This document shows, in pieces, positions 1 to 5,221 of a stretch of DNA of 13,336 bases (position 1 is the first letter of the stretch; each line of letters starts with the position of its first letter). The stretch comes from an uncultured Selenomonadaceae bacterium (GTDB lineage: Bacteria; Bacillota; Negativicutes; Selenomonadales; Selenomonadaceae). A program made the position numbers and the translations under genes. Location of the stretch: the NCBI GenBank assembly GCA_905236325.1, contig CAJOPJ010000197.1:1-13336 (forward strand), given 5' to 3'. Below the pieces are notes generated by a model. That model searched no databases and was not told where the DNA came from. It was given only the letters and a program-made list of their open reading frames with translations.

Positions 1-177
1 ACCTACAGAAATAAGAGTGTTTGTGAAAAGCGCGCCCTGCGCTTCCGGTTGACGTGTAATACCTTCAATAAATTTGCTTGTAACGATACCGTCGCCCAAG
101 CCTGCGCCGATTGCGGCAAGACCCATACAAATACCTGCACCGATAAGTGCTGCTGCTACCATAATTGCCTGTTCCAT
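1..177 (-). CDS. atpE: ATP synthase F0 subunit c, 3'-truncated by window edge
   Basis: Proton- or sodium-carrying rotor subunit of the F1Fo ATP synthase, in the cytoplasmic membrane. The 59 visible codons cover the N-terminal helix and the polar loop: a glycine/alanine-rich helix (G13, G15, G19, G24, G26, G28, G30) followed by the diagnostic loop RQPEA at residues 42-46. The second helix, with the essential carboxylate, lies outside the window. The ATG start is set by a strong GGAGG (187-191) 9 nt upstream. Odd point: residue 29 is Asp. Alignment back from RQPEA puts it at the site of Gln32 in the sodium-type Ilyobacter tartaricus c-ring, so this may be a two-carboxylate ring. Third gene of atpI-atpB-atpE. 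The family call is certain; the ion used is an inference. Confidence 0.95.
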   Translation of the reverse strand, partial: MEQAIMVAAALIGAGICMGLAAIGAGLGDGIVTSKFIEGITRQPEAQGALFTNTLISVG

Positions 178-201
178 TAAAATTTTCCTCCTTACAAAGT
201 C

Positions 202-228
202 GCCGGACGCTAGTTAATAGTTGCCGGC
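202..228 (-). other. atpB-atpE intercistronic hairpin
   Basis: Inverted repeat in the 58-nt gap between atpB and atpE: GCCGG (202-206) pairs with CCGGC (224-228), and an inner CTA (210-212) pairs with TAG (218-220) around a 5-nt loop. It lies just upstream of the atpE ribosome binding site. The T-run is on the atpB side of the hairpin rather than after it, so it does not look like a terminator. A role in mRNA stability or in raising translation of the high-copy c-subunit is an inference. Confidence 0.5.
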
Positions 229-235
229 AAAAAAA

Positions 236-898
236 CTACTCCTTAATCGCGTTGCCGAGATAAGCCATACTAAGCATTGTAAAAATAACCGCGTGAACAC
301 AGCTGATAAAAATACTGAACATCAGCCAAACAACGCTTGGAATTGGCATCCAAATTGGCACCAAGTGCAACAGAACGATTATTAAAATTTCGCCCGCGAG
401 AATGTTACCAAATAGACGAAAACTCAGCGTGATTAGCTTTGCAATTTCTTCAATCAAGTTGATAATTACAAAAGGCGCAATTGGTTGGAAAAAGTGCGCA
501 ATGTAATGACCGCCTTTGAAGTACAAGCCAAAGCCGTGCACCATGACAATAACCAGCAATGCCAAACCTAAAGTTGTGTTCAAGTCATTTGTCGGCGATT
601 CCAAAAATGGTATTAAGCCAAGCAAATTACTTGTCAGCAAAAACAAAAACAGCGCGACTATGAACGGCGCAAACATTCTGCCGCGACGCCCCATCATGCC
701 GTCAATTTGATTTTGTAACCAGACAACAACAATTTCGATAAAGTTTTGCCAGCCGGTTGGAATTACTTTTAGACTACGCACGGCGAGACAGGAAATTAAG
801 ATTGCAATCGCCATTGCCAGCCAAGTCATACACAAAGTTTCCCAGTTGAAAGTTAAACCCATAAATTGAACAGTTTCGCGGACACCGATATGTTCCAT
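236..898 (-). CDS. atpB: ATP synthase F0 subunit a
   Basis: Stator subunit a, which forms the ion half-channels next to the c-ring and turns ion flow into rotation. The 220-aa protein is very hydrophobic, with about five to six membrane segments (roughly residues 24-40, 76-98, 108-126, 140-158, 163-184, 188-212). The family signature SFRLFGNILAGE starts at 159 and contains the essential arginine, R161. Conserved TSNLLGLIP (89-97) and PTNDLN (102-107) are also present. Length is normal for the shorter bacterial a-subunits. The ATG at 898 has a GGGGGTGA-type ribosome binding site (902-910) that overlaps the atpI stop codon (gap only 4 nt), so translation is probably coupled to atpI. Confidence 0.97.
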   Translation of the reverse strand: MEHIGVRETVQFMGLTFNWETLCMTWLAMAIAILISCLAVRSLKVIPTGWQNFIEIVVVWLQNQIDGMMGRRGRMFAPFIVALFLFLLTSNLLGLIPFLESPTNDLNTTLGLALLVIVMVHGFGLYFKGGHYIAHFFQPIAPFVIINLIEEIAKLITLSFRLFGNILAGEILIIVLLHLVPIWMPIPSVVWLMFSIFISCVHAVIFTMLSMAYLGNAIKE

Positions 899-902
899 AA
901 TC

Positions 903-1292
903 TCACCCCCTTCCGTGATAAATTAAAACTCCGAGCGCAGTTACATAAAAAGCAATAAAACACACAGCTGACGCTAAAAAAAGTTCAGTCGAAATGTGCG
1001 CCGCAATTGCCAAAACTACAAATACCATTGCCAAGCGCAACAACAATCCAATCAGCATAATTTTTTTTGCCTTTGCAGGATTTTTTAATTGTGCGGCAGC
1101 TTCCAATCTTGCGGCGGAAGATACATGCCAAAAAATGCCAAGTACTGCGCCGATAAAAATTGCGCCGCATAAAAAAAATTGTCCTGCGCCAATCAGCTGA
1201 ATAAACATTATTGCCGCGACTGCAAAAAAAATTTTGTAACTTCGTCCGAAAGTGTTAATAACCTGTCTCATAGTCGCTAACTTTCGACGCAT
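903..1292 (-). CDS. atpI: ATP synthase subunit I (AtpI family)
   Basis: Small membrane protein encoded at the head of many atp operons; the family helps c-ring assembly and has been linked to cation uptake. The 129-aa product has a basic N-terminus (MRRKLATMRQ) and four hydrophobic segments at about 20-36, 38-56, 78-98 and 102-124. The start is placed at ATG 1292 because AGGA at 1303-1306 sits 10 nt upstream. An in-frame TTG at 1319 would add 9 residues, but it lacks a ribosome binding site and lies in the U-run of the mltG terminator. The call rests on position (directly before atpB) and topology, since the family is poorly conserved. Confidence 0.85.
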   Translation of the reverse strand: MRRKLATMRQVINTFGRSYKIFFAVAAIMFIQLIGAGQFFLCGAIFIGAVLGIFWHVSSAARLEAAAQLKNPAKAKKIMLIGLLLRLAMVFVVLAIAAHISTELFLASAVCFIAFYVTALGVLIYHGRG

Positions 1293-1319
1293 AAAATTTT
1301 TTTCCTGTAACTTGCGCAA

Positions 1320-1352
1320 AAAAAAAATTCCGCTGTCTGTGCGGAGTTTTTT
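1320..1352 (-). terminator. Rho-independent terminator after mltG
   Basis: TCCGC (1329-1333) and GCGGA (1341-1345) form a 5-bp GC stem with a 7-nt loop. A-rich and T-rich flanks extend it (1321-1327 against 1347-1353). Read on the minus strand, the stem is followed by at least eight T's. It starts within a few bases of the mltG stop codon. It could also work in the plus direction, but no plus-strand gene ends here. Confidence 0.8.
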
Positions 1353-2609
1353 TTATCTGTATTGATTGACTAAATCTAAATGTTCGTCGTAAGTTTTAGC
1401 GTAATGATTGTGTCCTTGCCTGTCAGCTACAAAATATAGATAATCTGTGTCGGCAGGATTCAAGGCAGATTCAATAGATTCCATACCGGCGTTGGCGATT
1501 GGCCCCGGCGGAAGTCCTGCATAAATGTAGGTGTTGTAAGGCGATTCAATTTTTGTATCTTCGATTGAAACATCTTCCTTCGGCGTGTCCATTAAGTACT
1601 GCAAAGTTGCGTCAGTTTGCAACGGCATATTAAGTTGCAATCGCTTGAAAAAAACTTGTGCAACAATGGCGCGGTCTTCAGGATATCGAACTTCACGCTC
1701 AATCAAAGATGCCATTGTTGCAAGTTCATAAATTGACAAATTTTTTTCTTCAGCTTGTTTGCGAAGTTCCGGCGTTAATCTGTTGTCGAAATTGTCAACC
1801 ATAATCTGCAAAATTTCCTCAACTGATATGTCACTTTCGACTGTGTAGGTGTCAGGAAATAAAAATCCTTCAGCTGCGTAAAAAACATCATCCTGCTTTT
1901 TCATGTAGTCGTAAGGCGCAAAATCTTCAGCTGCCTTTAAAAAATCTTCCTCATCTACCAAGTCAATTTCATAAAGCCTTTTTGCGATATCTTTCACGCC
2001 AAAGCCTTCCGGAATTGTAAAAGTCACAACGCGCTTATCGCCGTTCAAAATTTTTGAAAAAACTTCATCGTCGGTCATTTCGGTTGTAAAAACATAAGTA
2101 CCCGGTTTCATTTTGTCGTCGTAGCCACGCAATCTTGAAAGTATTCTGAACTTTAAACTGCTGTCGATAATATTTTTTTCGGCAAGCGCCTCAGCAATTT
2201 CAGAAGTAGACATACCTTCGTGAATTTTTACATGAACGCGGCGTTCTTCCGGAATATCTTCTGTTTGCGTTGAAGTTCTGCTTGGAAGTTCTTTAACAGT
2301 TGGGTCGGCAAAAATTAAAACTGCGCCAATTGTAAAAATACAAAATAAAACTCCGCCTGTTACAGCCGCAATGTACTTCCAAGAAATATCTTCCAGCATA
2401 TCGCGCAATGTTTCAAATTGTTCAGAAATTTTTTCAGAAATTTTTTCAGTAAGCGTCGGTTCATTCAGTGACAAGATTATTTTTTTAGTGTCGTCATCTG
2501 ATTTATTTTCAGATTTGGAATGTTCTTCAGCGTCAGTTTCCTTTAAGTCGGAATCAGTGTCAAGCTTTTCATCTGTCGATTTGTCAATTTTTTCATCGTC
2601 GTCAATCAT
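1353..2609 (-). CDS. mltG: Endolytic murein transglycosylase MltG (YceG family)
   Basis: Membrane-anchored lytic transglycosylase that cuts nascent glycan strands and so sets peptidoglycan chain length. The 418-aa protein has a highly charged cytoplasmic region (1-78, rich in Asp, Glu, Lys and Ser), one membrane helix (about 79-101) and an extracytoplasmic YceG domain. Landmarks include EGFLFPDTY (247-255), the catalytic motif SLIEREV (301-307) with E304 as the predicted catalytic glutamate, MPLQTDATLQY (328-338) and LPPGPIANAG (366-375). The ATG overlaps the DUF1292 stop codon (ATGA), suggesting translational coupling. The acidic N-terminal extension is much longer than in E. coli MltG; long cytoplasmic extensions are known in other Firmicutes. 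Confidence 0.96.
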   Translation of the reverse strand: MIDDDEKIDKSTDEKLDTDSDLKETDAEEHSKSENKSDDDTKKIILSLNEPTLTEKISEKISEQFETLRDMLEDISWKYIAAVTGGVLFCIFTIGAVLIFADPTVKELPSRTSTQTEDIPEERRVHVKIHEGMSTSEIAEALAEKNIIDSSLKFRILSRLRGYDDKMKPGTYVFTTEMTDDEVFSKILNGDKRVVTFTIPEGFGVKDIAKRLYEIDLVDEEDFLKAAEDFAPYDYMKKQDDVFYAAEGFLFPDTYTVESDISVEEILQIMVDNFDNRLTPELRKQAEEKNLSIYELATMASLIEREVRYPEDRAIVAQVFFKRLQLNMPLQTDATLQYLMDTPKEDVSIEDTKIESPYNTYIYAGLPPGPIANAGMESIESALNPADTDYLYFVADRQGHNHYAKTYDEHLDLVNQYR

Positions 2610-2926
2610 AATTCTTCGTCCATCATTTGTTCATAAGCTGCTTGAACTTTTTCAAATTCTTCATCGGTTGGTTCAATATATTCTTCCTCACCGTCAGCAT
2701 TAACTACAATTTTTGCAATGATAACATCGTCGCTGTCGCCGCAGTCGCAGTCCGGATCTTCGCAATGAAGTTCCTCGCCGTCAGGGTCTACTGCAACCAA
2801 CAATGCGTATTTTTCGTTGTCAACAGGAATTATCATTTCCTCGATATAGTAATATTTATTGCCTTCTTCGTCAGTCATTTCGACAATAAAATCTTCCTCG
2901 TCCAAAAAAATTTCATCTTTAGCCAT
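2606..2926 (-). CDS. DUF1292 family acidic protein with Cys cluster
   Basis: Small, strongly acidic cytoplasmic protein (106 aa) of the DUF1292/YrzB family, whose function is unknown. Recognition rests on the start FIVEMTDEEGNKYYYIEEM (13-31), the strand-rich middle (YALLVAV, 40-46), the C-terminal EEYIEPTDEEFEKV (81-94) and its conserved place between ruvX and mltG. Odd point: HCEDPDCDC (54-62) carries three cysteines and a histidine (H54, C55, C60, C62). As I recall Bacillus YrzB, it has no such cluster, so this may be a small metal site. AAGGAAG near 2935-2941 supports the ATG. Confidence 0.88.
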   Translation of the reverse strand: MAKDEIFLDEEDFIVEMTDEEGNKYYYIEEMIIPVDNEKYALLVAVDPDGEELHCEDPDCDCGDSDDVIIAKIVVNADGEEEYIEPTDEEFEKVQAAYEQMMDEEL

Positions 2927-2941
2927 TTAAAAAACTTCCTT

Positions 2942-3358
2942 TCAGATTTTGCTGTCCAGATATCCTTGCAAGATATAGACCGCCGCCATTTTATCAATAA
3001 CTTTCTTGCGTTTTTTTCGACTGACATCTGCCGCGCCGATTAAAAATTTTTCCGCCGCAACTGTGCTTAATCTTTCGTCCCAGAAAATTTGTTTCAGCGT
3101 CGGAAATTTTTTCTGAACTTTTTGTGCAAAATTGCGCACAAATTCGCAGCGTTCGCCTTCAGTGCCGTTCATATTTTTTGGTAAGCCTATAACTAAAACT
3201 TCCGTGCCGAACTGTGAAATAATTTCGCCAAGTTCTTGCAAGTCATTTTTTATTGAAGTGCGCTGAATAGTTTTCACACCTTGTGCGGTAAGTCCAAGCA
3301 AGTCGCTGACTGCAACGCCGATAGTTTTGTTGCCAACATCTAAGCCCAGCGATCTCAA
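2942..3358 (-). CDS. ruvX: RuvX/YqgF RNase H-fold putative pre-16S rRNA nuclease
   Basis: RNase H-fold nuclease of the YqgF/RuvX family, implicated in 16S rRNA 5'-end maturation and, by fold, in Holliday-junction cleavage. All family motifs are in order across 138 aa: LGLDVGNKTIGVAVSD (4-19) with catalytic D7, VIGLPKNMNGTEG (56-68), WDERLST (93-99) with D94/E95, and DKMAAVYILQGYL (122-134) with D122. Length is typical. The start is a TTG at 3358 overlapping the ireB stop codon (TTGA) and preceded by GGAGAG (3365-3370) 6 nt upstream. No closer ATG would keep the first motif. Second gene of the ireB operon. Confidence 0.96.
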   Translation of the reverse strand: MRSLGLDVGNKTIGVAVSDLLGLTAQGVKTIQRTSIKNDLQELGEIISQFGTEVLVIGLPKNMNGTEGERCEFVRNFAQKVQKKFPTLKQIFWDERLSTVAAEKFLIGAADVSRKKRKKVIDKMAAVYILQGYLDSKI

Positions 3359-3615
3359 TTTTTGCTCTCCAACTTTTCAAGGTATGTGCGTACAAGTTCT
3401 TCAAGAAGTTCATCGCGTTCTACTTTGCGAATTTTGCTGCGTGCGTCCAAGTGACTTGTGATATAGGCAGGGTCGCCGCTCAAAAGATAGCCGACAAGCT
3501 GATTGACAGGATTGTAGCCTTTTTCATTCATTGCTTGCCAAGCGTTGCGAATAACTTTTTCGGCGCGGTTTTCTTCTACACCAAAACTAAACATCATGGT
3601 TTCATCACTGACCAT
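3355..3615 (-). CDS. ireB: IreB family regulatory phosphoprotein (DUF965)
   Basis: Small regulatory protein of the IreB/YrzL family. In Enterococcus faecalis it is a substrate of the PASTA-type Ser/Thr kinase IreK and affects cephalosporin resistance. The 86-aa product carries the family signature EKGYNPVNQLVGYLLSGDPA (31-50) followed by a conserved HLDAR (55-59) and ERDELLEELV (66-75). T6 in DETMMF matches the second phospho-threonine region of IreB as I recall it; the first is Ser here (S3). The open frame extends upstream to 3675, but a near-perfect GGAGGTGAT (3619-3627) fixes the start at 3615, and the extra residues come from intergenic repeat DNA. First gene of the operon. Confidence 0.95.
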   Translation of the reverse strand: MVSDETMMFSFGVEENRAEKVIRNAWQAMNEKGYNPVNQLVGYLLSGDPAYITSHLDARSKIRKVERDELLEELVRTYLEKLESKN

Positions 3616-3618
3616 GAG

Positions 3619-3627
3619 ATCACCTCC
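3619..3627 (-). promoter_or_regulatory. Ribosome binding site fixing the ireB start
   Basis: GGAGGTGAT on the minus strand, 3 nt before ATG 3615 (the core GGAGG is 7 nt before it). It matches the anti-Shine-Dalgarno over nine bases and rules out the longer open frame starting at 3675. Confidence 0.9.
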
Positions 3628-3632
3628 AAAAT

Positions 3633-3667
3633 AATTGATAATTGATAATGGAGAATTGATAATTAAA
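3633..3667. repeat. Array of five 7-bp tandem repeats (left)
   Basis: Five consecutive heptamers read on the plus strand: AATTGAT, AATTGAT, AATGGAG, AATTGAT, AATTAAA. The array lies between the predicted ireB transcription start and its ribosome binding site, so it is transcribed in the ireB leader. It is related in unit and phase to the array at 3737-3771. Confidence 0.8.
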
Positions 3668-3676
3668 TTGTCCATT
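3647..3676 (-). repeat. Inverted repeat / hairpin in ireB leader
   Basis: AATGGAGAATT (3647-3657) and AATTGTCCATT (3666-3676) are inverted with one mismatch in 11 and an 8-nt spacer. If the promoter at 3699-3727 is right, this forms an AT-rich hairpin in the ireB 5' leader. There is no U-run, so it does not look like a terminator. Confidence 0.55.
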
Positions 3677-3698
3677 GTTAATAAAAAAACTCTTGCCT

Positions 3699-3727
3699 AT
3701 TTTAAACAAAATACATTACTTTTGCAA
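3699..3727 (-). promoter_or_regulatory. Predicted sigma-A promoter of the ireB-ruvX-DUF1292-mltG operon
   Basis: On the minus strand, -35 TTGCAA (3722-3727, 4/6 match), a 17-bp spacer and -10 TAAAAT (3699-3704, 5/6). Predicted transcription start is near 3692, giving a leader of about 77 nt to ATG 3615. Confidence 0.6.
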
Positions 3728-3736
3728 TTATAAAAT

Positions 3737-3771
3737 AATGGAAAATGGAAAATGGATAATGTATAATGAAG
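3737..3771. repeat. Array of five 7-bp tandem repeats (right)
   Basis: Five consecutive heptamers on the plus strand: AATGGAA, AATGGAA, AATGGAT, AATGTAT, AATGAAG. Same strand and similar unit as the array at 3633-3667. The two arrays bracket the ireB promoter, and this one also contains the likely -10 box of the plus-strand gene. Confidence 0.8.
3739..3767 (+). promoter_or_regulatory. Possible promoter of the MetF-like gene
   Basis: Perfect -10 TATAAT (3762-3767) with a weak -35 TGGAAA (3739-3744, 4/6) at 17 bp. Both boxes lie inside the heptamer array, so the match could partly be repeat composition. It would give a leader of only about 23 nt to ATG 3797. Confidence 0.4.
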
Positions 3772-3796
3772 TTGAACAATGAAAGGAGAAATTTTT

Positions 3797-4534
3797 ATGT
3801 CAAGAACAGCAGTTGAAATAGTTGCACGCGAAGTTGAAGGAGTTCAACGCGATTTGGAAGTTTTAAAAAAATTTCCGCAAGTTAATTGTATAAACATTCC
3901 GGACTTAATGCGTTATGAATTTAAATCTTGGAACGCAGCAAAAATCACCAATCCAATTTTGCCGACTATTCCTCACGTCCGCGCAATGGATATTGATTTA
4001 ACAAAGCCGTTGCCAATGATTGATGCATTTAAAAGTGCAGGTATCAAGGAAGTTTTGGTTATAGCAGGAGATCCGCCGCAAGATATGCTGACAACTGTTT
4101 ATCCTACAGAATCTGTCGATGTCATCAGAAAATTTCGCGAAGAATTGCCTGAAGTCAAAGTTTATGCAGGTCTTGACCAATATCGCAGCGGAATACGCGA
4201 AGAACTTTACAAAGTCGAAAGAAAAGCACAAGCCGGTGCGTCAGGATTTTTTACTCAGCCATTTTTTGATATGCGCTACCTTGAAATGTACGCTGACTTG
4301 CTGGAAAATTTTGAGGTTTACTGGGGCGTGTCGCCTGTTTTAAGTATGCGTTCTAAAGGTTATTGGGAACGCAAAGATAAAGCTGTTTTTCCAAAAGACT
4401 TTGAACCGACAATGGATTGGAATATAAATTTTGCACACAAAGTTATTGACTTCATTGACGCAACTGACAGCGGACTTTATTTTATGCCGATAACTATTGA
4501 CATTGCTGATTATCTGCCGAAAATTTATTGCTAA
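3797..4534 (+). CDS. Methylenetetrahydrofolate reductase-like (MetF-like) protein, short form
   Basis: Probable FAD-dependent folate-enzyme relative with a TIM-barrel fold; MetF reduces 5,10-methylene-THF to 5-methyl-THF. At 245 aa it is shorter than typical MetF (about 290). Visible motifs: VEIVAREVEG (6-15), which aligns with the EFFPPR region so that E7 may match the catalytic Glu; IPHVR (58-62), like the IPH segment of MetF; VIAGDPP (88-94), equivalent to the RGDPP flavin loop; and GASGFFTQPFFD (147-158), equivalent to GADFFITQFFFD. The start is ATG 3797 because AAAGGAGAA (3782-3790) precedes it; ATG 3779 has no ribosome binding site. Followed by the metallo-hydrolase after 23 nt. Folate substrate not proven; a divergent subfamily is possible. 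Confidence 0.82.
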   Translation: MSRTAVEIVAREVEGVQRDLEVLKKFPQVNCINIPDLMRYEFKSWNAAKITNPILPTIPHVRAMDIDLTKPLPMIDAFKSAGIKEVLVIAGDPPQDMLTTVYPTESVDVIRKFREELPEVKVYAGLDQYRSGIREELYKVERKAQAGASGFFTQPFFDMRYLEMYADLLENFEVYWGVSPVLSMRSKGYWERKDKAVFPKDFEPTMDWNINFAHKVIDFIDATDSGLYFMPITIDIADYLPKIYC

Positions 4535-4557
4535 TTTTTTTTTCAGGAGGCAAAAAA

Positions 4558-5187
4558 ATGATTTTGCAAGTCGAAGTCTTTGAAGTTATCCCAACCAACG
4601 CATATTTTTATATCGACGCTGAAACTAATCACGGCTTTTTAATTGATCCCGGCGCAGAGTCGGAAAAAATTTTACAAATTATCGCCGAAAAAAATTTCAA
4701 AATTGAAAAAATTTTACTTACTCATGGTCATTACGATCACATCGGCGCAGTTAATGAAATTCAGCGCAAATTAAAAATTCCTGCTTGTATGCAAAAAAAT
4801 GGCAAAATTTATGCCGAAAATCCGGACTGGAATTTATCTTCAAATTTCGGCGCAGAAATGACTTTGCAAAATGTAACCTACCTTGACGACGACAGCGAAA
4901 TTTTTTTAAATGCAAATAAAAATTTCAGTCTGAAAATTATTCCTGTCGCCGGTCATACAACTGATGGCGCAATTTATTACAGCAAAAATGATTCTGTAGC
5001 TTTTGTTGGCGATTCAATTTTTTTAGGCAGTTTTGGCAGAACTGATTTGCCCGGCGGCAATGAAGAAATTTTATTTAGCAATATAAAGCAAAAAATTTTA
5101 ACACTGCCTGCCGAAACAATTTTGCTTTCAGGGCATTCGCCGGCTACTTCTGTTGAAATTGAAAAATCACGCGCTTGGTACAAATAA
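4558..5187 (+). CDS. Metallo-beta-lactamase fold hydrolase (glyoxalase II / YcbL type)
   Basis: Cytoplasmic zinc (or iron) hydrolase of the MBL superfamily, 209 aa, without signal peptide. Metal ligands are complete: THGHYDHIGA (55-64) gives H56, H58, D60 and H61; VAGHTTDGA gives H133; VGDSIF gives D152; LSGHSPATS gives H193. The segment GSFGRTDLPGGN (157-168) is typical of the YcbL/glyoxalase-II-like group. The C-terminal substrate-binding helical domain of true glyoxalase II is absent, so the thioester or other substrate is unknown. The start is ATG 4558 with AGGAGG (4545-4550) 7 nt upstream; the longer TTG-initiated frame from 4528 overlaps the previous stop codon and is rejected. Likely cotranscribed with the MetF-like gene. 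Confidence 0.9.
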   Translation: MILQVEVFEVIPTNAYFYIDAETNHGFLIDPGAESEKILQIIAEKNFKIEKILLTHGHYDHIGAVNEIQRKLKIPACMQKNGKIYAENPDWNLSSNFGAEMTLQNVTYLDDDSEIFLNANKNFSLKIIPVAGHTTDGAIYYSKNDSVAFVGDSIFLGSFGRTDLPGGNEEILFSNIKQKILTLPAETILLSGHSPATSVEIEKSRAWYK

Positions 5188-5200
5188 AACTTAACAAAAA

Positions 5201-5221
5201 AAATCACCGCGTTGGTGATTT
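5201..5221. terminator. Bidirectional terminator between convergent genes
   Basis: AAATCACC (5201-5208) and GGTGATTT (5214-5221) form a perfect 8-bp stem with loop GCGTT. On the minus strand a run of eight T's (5196-5203) overlaps and follows the stem; on the plus strand a weaker ATTTTATT follows. It serves the MBL gene and the exported-protein gene, whose stop codon (5220-5222) lies inside the stem. Confidence 0.85.

Noticed and set aside
1293..1319. Longer atpI from TTG 1319
   Set aside because: No ribosome binding site, and the codon lies in the U-run of the mltG terminator; ATG 1292 has AGGA at good spacing.
2627..3043. 138-codon plus-strand frame opposite DUF1292 and ruvX
   Set aside because: Phe/Asn-rich antisense translation crossing two real genes; no domain or ribosome binding site.
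3633..3771. CRISPR-like array
   Set aside because: Units are 7 bp, contiguous and without spacers, so not CRISPR.
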